Below are positions 1-5,443 of a stretch of 7,793 nucleotides of DNA, piece by piece (the stretch's first letter is position 1; every line of letters begins with the position of its first letter). The notes below the pieces were generated by a model. The model was given only the letters and a program-made list of their open reading frames with translations. It had not been told where the DNA came from and made no database searches. The stretch spans positions 1 through 7,793 of the forward strand of contig JAUVOS010000112.1 in the NCBI GenBank assembly GCA_030599055.1, given 5' to 3'. The DNA comes from Lutibacter sp. Its GTDB lineage: Bacteria; Bacteroidota; Bacteroidia; Flavobacteriales; Flavobacteriaceae. A program made the position numbers and the translations under genes.

Positions 1-417
1 TCCGTCTCCATAGATAAAATCGGAAAAATTCTCAGGAATTAAAATTAAATCTTTAGTTGTGTTTTTTAAAAAATTATAAGTAGTATTTGGCAACGAGTCA
101 TATAAAAAAGAAGGATCTGCTAAGGCTTTAAAATAACGTCTGTCTTCTTTGTCGTAGTATGATATTGTTGCGATGCTATCAGGTAGAACTTGTATAGCTG
201 TATATAACGTAAAAAGTTTTACAGTACTAGCAGGCGTAAAGTAATGCCTACTGTTATAATCAATAATTGTTTTTTTAGAAATGGGATTGTAAACCAATAA
301 ACCCGAAAAATAATTATGGGAATCATGTAACGCTAAAGCCTCTTTCAACTCCTTACTCGTACCACAAGATTGGAAAAGAATAACTAGAATTAAAAGGCAC
401 AAATAATTGTATTTCAT
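1..417 (-). CDS. D-alanyl-D-alanine carboxypeptidase, S13 (PBP4/DacB-like) lipoprotein, N-terminal part
   Basis: This is the first 139 codons of a gene that continues past the left edge of the window. The protein begins with a short hydrophobic signal (residues 5-16) ending in LFQSC, which I read as a lipobox with Cys18 as the lipidated residue, so the product should be anchored in a membrane facing the periplasm. Residues 62-70 read PASTVKLFT: this is the SxxK active-site motif of penicillin-recognising serine peptidases, with Ser64 as nucleophile and Lys67 as general base. The context around it resembles family S13 enzymes, which trim the terminal D-Ala of peptidoglycan stem peptides or cut cross-links. 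The SxN and KTG motifs would lie outside the window, so activity cannot be judged. A class C beta-lactamase-like (S12) protein is the main alternative. The ATG at 417 gives the only start that keeps the complete signal peptide. It lies downstream of the helicase gene on the same strand, but the 310-base repeat-filled gap argues against a tight operon. Confidence 0.78.
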   Translation of the reverse strand, partial: MKYNYLCLLILVILFQSCGTSKELKEALALHDSHNYFSGLLVYNPISKKTIIDYNSRHYFTPASTVKLFTLYTAIQVLPDSIATISYYDKEDRRYFKALADPSFLYDSLPNTTYNFLKNTTKDLILIPENFSDFIYGDG

Positions 418-461
418 TGTTGGTTGCTCTTTGCTAGTTACTTGTTGGTTTAGTTGTTTAC

Positions 462-473
462 ACAATATATTGT
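462..473. promoter_or_regulatory. Perfect 12-bp palindrome upstream of the carboxypeptidase gene
   Basis: The sequence acaatatattgt is its own reverse complement and lies 45 bases upstream of the ATG of the carboxypeptidase gene, where a regulator or RNA polymerase would bind. It consists mainly of A and T, so a chance palindrome is quite possible in this genome. It is listed only as a candidate operator; no bound protein can be inferred. Confidence 0.2.
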
Positions 474-475
474 TA

Positions 476-500
476 TTCTCAATTCTCAATTCTCAATTCT
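476..500. repeat. Heptamer tandem repeat, unit ttctcaa, 3 full copies plus ttct
   Basis: Three exact, uninterrupted copies of ttctcaa occupy 476-496, followed by the first four bases of a fourth copy. The 7-base period is the same as in the two larger arrays in this spacer, although the unit sequence differs. Confidence 0.95.
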
Positions 501-526
501 TTTTTCTTGTCTCTTGATATGATAGA

Positions 527-563
527 ACGCTGATGACACAGATTTCACTGATTTTCGCTGATG
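527..563. repeat. Dispersed-type 'cgctgat' repeat
   Basis: The stretch contains two exact copies of cgctgatg (528-535 and 556-563), with two related words between them, acagat and actgat, spaced about 9 bases apart. From memory, cgctgat/cgcagat-rich sequences of this kind recur in intergenic regions of flavobacterial genomes. That it is a dispersed family member is inference, because only one such block is in this window. It does not encode a recognisable peptide. Confidence 0.6.
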
Positions 564-578
564 TGAATGATGTTTGGT

Positions 579-663
579 GTTCTTTGTTCTTTGTTCTCTT
601 GTTTCTTGTTTCTTGTTTCTTGTTTCTTGTTTGTTGTCTCTTGTCTCTTATCTCTTATCTCTT
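579..663. repeat. Degenerate heptamer array, about 12 units drifting from gttcttt to atctctt
   Basis: From 579 the sequence can be divided into units of 7: gttcttt twice, one 8-base unit gttctctt, gtttctt four times, gtttgtt, gtctctt twice and atctctt twice. The first base of each unit (G, later A) keeps a strict 7-base spacing from 601 to 657. Neighbouring units differ by single substitutions in a stepwise order, as expected when an array grows by slippage or local duplication while accumulating changes. Seen on the minus strand it is a purine-rich tract. Confidence 0.92.
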
Positions 664-667
664 TTCC

Positions 668-702
668 CTTTCACCTTTCACCTTTCACCTTTCACCTTTC
701 AC
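668..702. repeat. Heptamer tandem repeat, unit ctttcac, 5 exact copies
   Basis: Five perfect copies of ctttcac fill 668-702 and lead into a run of seven T at 704-710. The array ends 25 bases before the stop codon of the helicase gene, which is transcribed towards it. Exact identity between copies suggests recent expansion and possibly a variable copy number. Confidence 0.95.
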
Positions 703-727
703 CTTTTTTTAAAAATGCTAAGATAAA

Positions 728-2155
728 TCATTTTACAAAATCATCATCTGTATAGCCAATTAAATATACTTTTTCTTGTGCACGCGTCAGGGCAGTATAG
801 AGCCAGCGCCAATATTCAATATTTTGACCATCAGGCATCCATGGCTTTTCTACAAATACTTTTTTCCATTGTCCACCTTGTGATTTGTGGCAAGTTATGG
901 CATAAGAGAACTTTATCTGTAAAGCATTAAAATACTTATTTTCTTTTATACTTTGAAAAATCTTGTATTTTGATTTTAAATGTGCGTAATCTTTAGCTAC
1001 TTCATGATATAGTTTATTGCTATCTTCATAAGATAAAGAAGGCGCATTAATTCTCAGTGTGTCCAGTAATAAAACAACTTCAAAGGGTTTTTGCTTAGGA
1101 TAGTCAATCATCCTAATTTTTGCTTCGGCAAAGTTAAAACCATATAATTCTTTTCTGTTAAAGATTTCAAGAATTTCACAGGTGTCTCCGTTGGCAATAA
1201 AACCTGCATCGGAATAATCATCTAACCAGAAGTAATTATTTTTTACAACCATGATAAAATCTCCGGTGGAAATATCACTTTCTTGTCCTCTTATCTTTTC
1301 GCGAATTTGCTGATTGTATTGATTTGCTCGTTTGTTTGATCGTACAATTATTGCTGTATCCTCGATATTTTCACCATCATAAGCTTCTTCAATTGCATCT
1401 TGAATATCATATCCGTCTTCCAAACGAATTACATCGGGTTCTTTTAGATTAAACTTAAAATCAATATCTGATAATTCAGAAATTTTATTTCGCAAAGAAG
1501 TTGCATTCATTAAAATGCCCGAATGTACTTGTTGGCGCATTACTTCGGTCAATTCAATTTCAGTTACTTCTTTGTTATATTTTAGGGTGAGTTTACTGAA
1601 ATCAAGAGCGGGACTAATGCGCAACTTAACAGGAGGCAATTGAGCTGTGTCACCAATAAGGACAAGTTTACACATTTTGCCGGTATTCACATAGTCAATT
1701 AAATCATTTAGTAAAGAAATGCTATTGAAATTTGATTGTCCTACAGACTCTTCAGGAATCATGGAAGCTTCATCTACAAAGAAAATCGTGTTTGTATGTG
1801 TGTTTTTTTTTAAAACAAAGTTGACATTTCCTCCTTTTGCTCGTCGGGGATGATAAATCTTTTTATGAATTGTAAAGGCATCTCTTTCGGCATAGTTGGC
1901 AATGACTTTAGCAGCTCTCCCAGTTGGCGCTAACAAGACAGCTTTTTTTCCGGTGTGCCATAGATTATTTACAATAATACTAATACTTGTGGTTTTTCCG
2001 GTACCGGCATATCCTTTTAAAAGGAATAAACTCTGAGTGTTTGATTCAAATAGAAAATTGGAAAACTGCTGCAGCAAGGCTTCTTGTAAAATTGTTGGTT
2101 TATAAGGGAAAATTTCACGTAAATGTTTATAAAATGCCGTTGCTGTTTTTATCAT
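728..2155 (-). CDS. RecD/Pif1-like superfamily 1B DNA helicase with UvrD-like C-terminal domain
   Basis: The 475-residue protein carries the full set of superfamily 1 helicase motifs. These are the Walker A loop GYAGTGKTT (48-56), motif Ia LAPTGRAAKV (75-84), Walker B FFVDEAS (125-131), motif III LVLIGDTAQLPPV (164-176), motif IV with TEVMRQ (203-208), motif V in TCHKSQGGQW (421-430), and motif VI in LYTALTRAQEKVYLIG (452-467). The order and spacing match RecD2, Pif1 and phage T4 Dda, which move 5' to 3' on single-stranded DNA. At this length it lacks the long N-terminal region of RecD2 and the other RecBCD subunits, so a stand-alone cytoplasmic helicase in replication or repair is the likely role. 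The ATG at 2155 precedes a short leader and a conserved Q-rich lead-in to motif I. It is transcribed away from the plus-strand gene at 2305. All key residues appear intact. The family is clear; the exact cellular job is not. Confidence 0.9.
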   Translation of the reverse strand: MIKTATAFYKHLREIFPYKPTILQEALLQQFSNFLFESNTQSLFLLKGYAGTGKTTSISIIVNNLWHTGKKAVLLAPTGRAAKVIANYAERDAFTIHKKIYHPRRAKGGNVNFVLKKNTHTNTIFFVDEASMIPEESVGQSNFNSISLLNDLIDYVNTGKMCKLVLIGDTAQLPPVKLRISPALDFSKLTLKYNKEVTEIELTEVMRQQVHSGILMNATSLRNKISELSDIDFKFNLKEPDVIRLEDGYDIQDAIEEAYDGENIEDTAIIVRSNKRANQYNQQIREKIRGQESDISTGDFIMVVKNNYFWLDDYSDAGFIANGDTCEILEIFNRKELYGFNFAEAKIRMIDYPKQKPFEVVLLLDTLRINAPSLSYEDSNKLYHEVAKDYAHLKSKYKIFQSIKENKYFNALQIKFSYAITCHKSQGGQWKKVFVEKPWMPDGQNIEYWRWLYTALTRAQEKVYLIGYTDDDFVK

Positions 2156-2207
2156 TTGCTTTAAATAATGAAAAACAAAGGAAAGGATTTTTTTATTATT
2201 AAATATT

Positions 2208-2215
2208 CAAATTAA
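2208..2215 (-). promoter_or_regulatory. Weak candidate -7 element for the helicase gene
   Basis: Read on the minus strand this is TTAATTTG, one mismatch from the Bacteroidota -7 consensus TAnnTTTG, 52 bases upstream of the helicase ATG. No clear TTG element is visible at the -33 distance, so this is a tentative call in very AT-rich sequence. Confidence 0.25.
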
Positions 2216-2222
2216 ATTTTAA

Positions 2223-2257
2223 TTAATGTAAAAACAAAAATCTTTTTAATGTAAAAA
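2223..2257. repeat. 12-bp direct repeat ttaatgtaaaaa, two exact copies
   Basis: Exact copies of ttaatgtaaaaa lie at 2223-2234 and 2246-2257, 23 bases apart start to start, which is close to two helical turns. Together they sit just upstream of the likely -7 element of the plus-strand gene at 2305 and between the two divergent genes. That placement would suit a pair of regulator half-sites. The low complexity of the word makes chance a serious alternative. Confidence 0.45.
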
Positions 2258-2264
2258 TTTTTAC
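2251..2264. promoter_or_regulatory. Perfect 14-bp palindrome, candidate operator
   Basis: The sequence gtaaaaatttttac is a perfect palindrome ending one base before the TAAATTTG element at 2265. A dimeric regulator bound here would lie across the -10 to -30 region of the promoter for the 2305 gene and would block it. It shares part of its sequence with the second copy of the 12-base direct repeat. Confidence 0.35.
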
Positions 2265-2272
2265 TAAATTTG
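2265..2272 (+). promoter_or_regulatory. Bacteroidota-type -7 element for the 2305 gene
   Basis: TAAATTTG is an exact match to the TAnnTTTG core recognised by the primary sigma factor of Bacteroidota. It lies 33 bases before the ATG at 2305, leaving a 5' leader of about 25 bases. A -33 TTG is not evident, so only the -7 half is supported. Confidence 0.5.
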
Positions 2273-2304
2273 CGAGATAACAATCACAAACAATATATTA
2301 CATT

Positions 2305-3039
2305 ATGATACAATTTATTCTACTAGTTGTCGGACTAATATTTGCGTTCTTATTATTAGCTAAACTTATTGTTGAGTACGTTCCCAAAAAAGTACACTGG
2401 ATAATTTCTTTAGCATTGTTATTTTTAGCCATATACTTAGGTTATAAAATTTATGATGGAATTATTGGTAATATCAATTTTCATAAAGAAAAGAAAGTAC
2501 GTTATGCCAAAGTGATAAACAATTTAAAGATTATTCGTGAAGCTGAATTAGCGTATAAAAACGTAAAAGGTGATTATACAAAGGACTTTAACAAATTGGT
2601 AAGTTTTATCGATACTGATAGCATACCAGATGTACGTACATACGAAAAGTCAAAAACTGTGATGAAAAGAGGTGTGCCGGAACAAGTTGAGTATAAAGTT
2701 GTAGATACAATTGGATATAGTAAAGTAATTGATGATTTTAAAAATCTTGACTATAAAAATATGATGAAGGTCCCAGGAACTGAGGCTAATTTTCAGTTAG
2801 CTACCGGCTATGTAGAAAAAGGACCTGCCTCCATAAAAACACCTGTATTTGAAGTTAAAGTTGCAAAAGATATTGTACTTAAAGGAATGGATAAAAACCT
2901 GATCAAACAAGAAGTCAATGTATTAGGTGTTGACGAAGTTCGGGGAGAATACATTTCTGTTGGAAATCTCGAAGATGTAAAAGATAGTGGAAACTGGCCT
3001 CCTTTTTATGACACACGAAAAGATTCAGACAAAGAATAA
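2305..3039 (+). CDS. Two-helix inner-membrane protein with pseudopilin-like segment, function unknown
   Basis: I do not recognise a named family. The 244-residue protein starts with two predicted membrane helices (about 2-24 and 32-50) joined by a short loop with basic residues (KKVH), followed by a soluble part of about 190 residues. Residues 66-102 form an amphipathic helix with the pattern R-KV-NL--IR-AE-AYK---G-YT-DF--L, closely resembling the region after the membrane helix of type II secretion pseudopilins and type IV pilins. No prepilin peptidase site (G followed by a hydrophobic residue and E at +5) is present, and there are two helices rather than one, so it is not a standard pilin. 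The last 60 residues look like beta-rich sequence ending in a charged tail. Its last 32 bases overlap the DUF3822 gene, which implies translation coupling and perhaps a physical partnership. The start is supported by the TAAATTTG element 33 bases upstream. Confidence 0.85.
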   Translation: MIQFILLVVGLIFAFLLLAKLIVEYVPKKVHWIISLALLFLAIYLGYKIYDGIIGNINFHKEKKVRYAKVINNLKIIREAELAYKNVKGDYTKDFNKLVSFIDTDSIPDVRTYEKSKTVMKRGVPEQVEYKVVDTIGYSKVIDDFKNLDYKNMMKVPGTEANFQLATGYVEKGPASIKTPVFEVKVAKDIVLKGMDKNLIKQEVNVLGVDEVRGEYISVGNLEDVKDSGNWPPFYDTRKDSDKE

Positions 3040-3868
3040 CGCAGCTGATTTAAAAAACTTAAAAAACAGTCATTTATCCATACAACTTAGTTTGGATGGA
3101 CTGGAATATTGTGTCTTTGATAAAGATTTAGTTGATATTGTCTTTCTCAAGGAATATGAATTTGAAAATCGTCCGCAAACACCAGAGCAACTTTTAGATA
3201 TTATTAAGGAAATCTACAAAAAAGATTTTTTGCTTTCTGAGAAATATGAGTCGGTTAGTCTTAGTCATAAAAATAATCTGGCGACTATAGTTCCTGAAGC
3301 CCTTTATGATAAAGACTACAATCCCGATTATTTAAAATATTCCGTTAAAGTTTTAGAAAATGATCGTATTAGTGTAGATCAGTTGAACGAAAGCGATTCG
3401 AAAAGCATTTATATTCCTTTTCAAGATGTCAATATATTTCTAAAAAATAAGTATGATAATTTCACATATACGCATGCGTCTAGTGTATTAGTTTCTTCAT
3501 TGTTAAAATATTATAGACACACGCCTTATAGGCAGTTTTTCGTCAATGTGTCTAAAAACAACTTAGATATTATATATTTGGATAACAATAAATTACAGCT
3601 ATTCAATAGTTTTTTATACTACGCAAAAGAGGACTTTTTATATTATATCCTTTTTGCGATGGAGCAGTTGTCATTAAATCCGGATAAACAAACCTTAACT
3701 TTTTTAGGAGCTATAGATGTTGATACATCTTTATACAATATAGCCTACACTTATATTAGAAATATCAATTTTTTGAATATTGAAAATCTCAATTTATCAG
3801 AAGAGTTTTATCAGAAAAATTCACAAATAAAGAGACATCATTATTTTGAATTGTTCAATCAGTTTTAA
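3008..3868 (+). CDS. DUF3822 family protein
   Basis: The 286-residue protein matches my recollection of the DUF3822 family, found in Bacteroidota and commonly encoded next to rsmD. Features I can see are an N-terminal beta-hairpin-like LSIQLSLDGLEYCVFD (23-38), a similar repeated element FFVNVSKNNLDIIYLD (176-191) after a helix, and a conserved-looking end RHHYFELFNQF. Two such hairpins, one in each half, are reminiscent of the actin-like ATPase (ASKHA) fold used by PilM and GspL; this is inference from pattern only. No signal peptide or membrane helix is present, so it should be cytoplasmic. I chose ATG 3008 over an upstream in-frame GTG at 2987. The GTG would add seven residues and lengthen the overlap with the upstream gene from 32 to 53 bases. 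The function of the family is not known to me. Confidence 0.82.
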   Translation: MTHEKIQTKNNAADLKNLKNSHLSIQLSLDGLEYCVFDKDLVDIVFLKEYEFENRPQTPEQLLDIIKEIYKKDFLLSEKYESVSLSHKNNLATIVPEALYDKDYNPDYLKYSVKVLENDRISVDQLNESDSKSIYIPFQDVNIFLKNKYDNFTYTHASSVLVSSLLKYYRHTPYRQFFVNVSKNNLDIIYLDNNKLQLFNSFLYYAKEDFLYYILFAMEQLSLNPDKQTLTFLGAIDVDTSLYNIAYTYIRNINFLNIENLNLSEEFYQKNSQIKRHHYFELFNQF

Positions 3869-3923
3869 TGAGTAAGAACCTAAAAGCATATAGTTTATAA
3901 AGTATTCTAAGCTAAACCCTTAA

Positions 3924-3955
3924 CTTTACAAACTTTATACTTTACAAACTTTATA
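3924..3955. repeat. 16-bp tandem repeat, two exact copies, between the DUF3822 gene and rsmD
   Basis: The unit ctttacaaactttata occurs twice without interruption (3924-3939 and 3940-3955) and is followed by ctttt. Each unit is itself two similar 8-base halves, ctttacaa and actttata. It occupies much of the 101-base gap before rsmD, ending 14 bases before its ATG, so it is in the leader of rsmD or near its promoter. Confidence 0.9.
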
Positions 3956-3969
3956 CTTTTCAACTCTCT

Positions 3970-4503
3970 ATGCGTATCATTTCAGGAAAATACAAAGGGA
4001 AACGTTTAATTGCCCCAAAAAAAATGCCTGTTCGTCCTACGACAGATATGCAAAAGGAAGCCTTGTTTAATATTCTCAATAACCGCTATTATTTCGACGA
4101 AATTAGTGTATTAGATTTATTTTCCGGTACCGGTAATATCGCCTATGAGTTCGCCTCAAGAGGAACCAAAAATATAACCGCTGTAGATGCACACTATGCC
4201 TGTGTTCGGTTTATCTCTAAAACCAATAATGAATTAGGATTTCCAATCGAAAGTGTAAAAAGTGATGTTTTTAAATATTTAGAAAAAACAAGTTTAAAAT
4301 TTGATGTAATCTTTGCGGATCCTCCTTATGATATGCCTTCAGTTGATTTTAAAAAAATCCCACAATTAGTTTTTGAAAAAGAATTGTTACTAGATAAAGG
4401 TGCACTTATTATTGAACATGCCTCTCAAACTGATTTGTCACACGTATCCCATTTTAAAGAACAACGTAAATATGGCGGTAGTGTGTTTAGCTTTTTTAGG
4501 TGA
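3970..4503 (+). CDS. rsmD: 16S rRNA (guanine(966)-N2)-methyltransferase RsmD
   Basis: The 177-residue protein has the hallmarks of RsmD, which uses S-adenosylmethionine to methylate N2 of G966 in 16S rRNA during assembly of the small ribosomal subunit. The N-terminus MRIISGKYKGKRL and the RPTTD box (22-26) are typical. VLDLFSGTGNIAYEF (47-61) is the SAM-binding motif I, DAH at 73-75 ends the next strand, and DVIFADPPYD (112-121) holds the catalytic (D/N)PPY motif. The end KYGGSVFSFF (167-176) is also characteristic. Length is close to the usual 180-200 residues. It follows the DUF3822 gene after 101 bases and has no obvious promoter of its own, so co-transcription is plausible. All motifs are intact. 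Confidence 0.95.
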   Translation: MRIISGKYKGKRLIAPKKMPVRPTTDMQKEALFNILNNRYYFDEISVLDLFSGTGNIAYEFASRGTKNITAVDAHYACVRFISKTNNELGFPIESVKSDVFKYLEKTSLKFDVIFADPPYDMPSVDFKKIPQLVFEKELLLDKGALIIEHASQTDLSHVSHFKEQRKYGGSVFSFFR

Positions 4504-4531
4504 AATTGCTTTTAAATTGTTAGCTTTCTAT

Positions 4532-4550
4532 ATTATTTTTTAAAAATAAT
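4532..4550. terminator. AT-only inverted repeat after rsmD, possible weak terminator
   Basis: Arms attattttt (4532-4540) and aaaaataat (4542-4550) are perfectly complementary with one base between them, 29 bases after the rsmD stop codon. A transcript hairpin here would lack G-C pairs and would be weak, so it may instead be a chance palindrome or a protein-binding site near the next promoter. Confidence 0.25.
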
Positions 4551-4584
4551 TTCAAAAATAATGAGTTTATATGTTAAGTATATC

Positions 4585-4592
4585 TATCTTTG
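4585..4592 (+). promoter_or_regulatory. Bacteroidota-type -7 element for the membrane protein/XRE pair
   Basis: TATCTTTG matches the TAnnTTTG consensus exactly and lies 32 bases before the ATG at 4625. This placement helps to decide the start of the downstream gene: an in-frame ATG at 4571 would precede the promoter and could not be translated from this transcript. A clear -33 TTG is not seen. Confidence 0.55.
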
Positions 4593-4624
4593 TGTTAGAA
4601 ATAAATAACATTAAACGATACATC

Positions 4625-5020
4625 ATGAAAAAAGTTAGTATTGGCATCACATTAGTTATTCTGATTGTTATTGGATTTTTTATTTTTTGGATATCTAGAA
4701 GCGACGATATAAATGATACTATACAAACATCACTAGTTCTTATTATCGTACTTAGTTTTGGTTTTGTAGTTGCATTTCGACGTTTTATTTCTGTAAAAAA
4801 GGGAGAACCAACAGAAGACGAATTATCAAAGTTATTTTTACAAAAAGCAGCAGCTTTTTCTTTTTATGTTTCACTTTATCTTTGGCTGATAATCAGTTAT
4901 TTTAGTCATAAATTTAATTTTGAAACCGAACAATTAATTGGTTACGGAATTATTGGTATGGCACTTATTTTTGTAGGTAGCTGGTATTTTTTTAGAATAA
5001 AAGGTTTAAACAATGACTAA
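4625..5020 (+). CDS. Four-helix membrane protein paired with an XRE regulator (possibly DUF2178-like)
   Basis: The 131-residue protein has four predicted membrane helices, at about 5-24, 35-53, 75-93 and 103-124. The only sizeable soluble part is the cytoplasmic-looking loop 54-74, with VKKGEPTEDELSKLFLQKAA. This layout, an acidic ExDE-type loop followed by a helix starting KAAAFSFYVSL, resembles small membrane proteins of the DUF2178 type, which are often encoded next to a short helix-turn-helix gene. The family assignment is from memory and uncertain. I chose the ATG at 4625 rather than the one at 4571 because the TATCTTTG promoter element lies between them and because the first membrane helix then begins right after MKK. 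Its last 8 bases overlap the XRE gene, so the two are almost certainly translated together. It may sense a membrane condition or modulate the regulator; this is inference from arrangement. Confidence 0.85.
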   Translation: MKKVSIGITLVILIVIGFFIFWISRSDDINDTIQTSLVLIIVLSFGFVVAFRRFISVKKGEPTEDELSKLFLQKAAAFSFYVSLYLWLIISYFSHKFNFETEQLIGYGIIGMALIFVGSWYFFRIKGLNND

Positions 5021-5210
5021 TCAGATAAAAGTTTTTAGAGCAAAATTTAATTTAACACAGGCAGAACTAGCTCAAAAAGTTAATGTTAGAAGAGAAACAA
5101 TTGTTTTTTTAGAAAAAAATAAATACAATCCATCCTTACGACTTGCCTATGATTTATCTCGTGTATTCTCTGTTAATATTGAAGAATTATTTAGTTTTAA
5201 TAAGGAATAG
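5013..5210 (+). CDS. Small XRE-family helix-turn-helix transcriptional regulator
   Basis: This 65-residue protein is nearly all one HTH_3/Cro-C1 domain. LTQAELAQKVNVRRETIVFLE (14-34) contains the two helices of the DNA-binding motif with the typical Q and E positions, and NKYNPSLRLAYDLSRVFSVNIEELF (36-60) is the standard second half. It resembles the short YozG-like regulators of Firmicutes and Bacteroidota. It is cytoplasmic and probably binds DNA as a dimer. Its ATG overlaps the stop region of the membrane protein gene by 8 bases (ATGACTAA), which indicates translation coupling. A natural target would be its own promoter near 4585, perhaps through the palindrome at 4532-4550, but the sequence does not prove this. 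Confidence 0.93.
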   Translation: MTNQIKVFRAKFNLTQAELAQKVNVRRETIVFLEKNKYNPSLRLAYDLSRVFSVNIEELFSFNKE

Positions 5211-5260
5211 TTTTTTGAAAAAAGTATTTTCAGATAGAATGTGAACTATTTTGTAACTAC

Positions 5261-5443
5261 TCACCCACTTTCTGTTTTTTCACGCAAAGCCCGCAAAGTC
5301 TTTAAAACTATCATATTACGCAAAGCCCGCAAAGAAATGAATGCAAAGCATTCATAAAACTTAGCGATCTTAGCGTTAATAACCATCCTAATTCCTTTGC
5401 GGGCCTTTGCGTGGAATATATTCTTAAAAATTCTCATGGGTGA
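5261..5443. repeat. MITE-like or REP-like element built from 'acgcaaag-cccgcaaag' repeats
   Basis: Two direct copies of acgcaaagcccgcaaag sit at 5282-5298 and 5318-5334. An inverted copy, cctttgcgggcctttgcgtg, is at 5394-5413, so the outer copies form an inverted pair about 100 bases apart. Outside these lies a 7-base inverted pair, tcaccca (5261-5267) and tgggtga (5437-5443). Inside are a small hairpin and two copies of ttagcg (5361-5366, 5370-5375). Words such as cacgcaaaggcgcaaag are, from memory, frequent in intergenic DNA of Bacteroidota. That the block is a non-autonomous mobile element is inference; no target-site duplication was established. Confidence 0.6.
5337..5355. repeat. Hairpin with 8-bp perfect stem
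   Basis: The arms atgaatgc (5337-5344) and gcattcat (5348-5355) are perfectly complementary with the loop aaa between them. It lies in the middle of the 'acgcaaag' repeat element. No U-run follows on either strand, so it does not look like a standard terminator, but it could fold in RNA or in single-stranded DNA. Confidence 0.7.

Larger units (their letters stand above)
418..727. other. Gene-free spacer of 310 bases, mostly short tandem repeats
   Basis: This spacer separates the 3' end of the helicase gene from the 5' end of the carboxypeptidase gene; both are on the minus strand. Most of it is low-complexity: a 3-copy heptamer array, a 'cgctgat' repeat, a long heptamer array and a 5-copy heptamer array, each listed separately. 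Only the part next to the carboxypeptidase gene (418-475) looks like ordinary sequence and should carry that gene's promoter. I could not find a good TAnnTTTG element there. A 62-codon open frame on the plus strand at 567-755 is a translation of the repeats and is not annotated as a gene. Confidence 0.8.

Noticed and set aside
567..755. Plus-strand open frame of 62 codons across the heptamer arrays
   Set aside because: Its product is a periodic hydrophobic string dictated by the 7-base repeats (Phe/Leu/Ser only), with no promoter, and it runs into the 3' end of the helicase gene on the other strand.
1987..2202. Plus-strand open frame of 71 codons opposite the start of the helicase gene
   Set aside because: It is antisense to the Walker A region of a well-supported gene and shows no family resemblance.
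2290..2299. acaatatatt shared with the palindrome at 462-473 as a common operator
   Set aside because: Only 10 bases of A/T-dominated sequence are shared and the palindrome is not completed at 2290-2299, so chance is likely.
3050..3067. Tandem ttaaaaaac x2 at the start of the DUF3822 gene
   Set aside because: It encodes the repeated LKN residues in an A-rich region and needs no further explanation.
4571..4624. Longer start for the four-helix membrane protein at ATG 4571
   Set aside because: The exact TAnnTTTG promoter element at 4585-4592 lies inside this extension, and the added residues precede a normal MKK start of a membrane helix.
5281..5413. CRISPR array suggested by repeated units with spacers
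   Set aside because: The repeats are only 17-20 bases, one copy is inverted, spacers are unequal (about 19 and 59 bases) and no cas gene is nearby.
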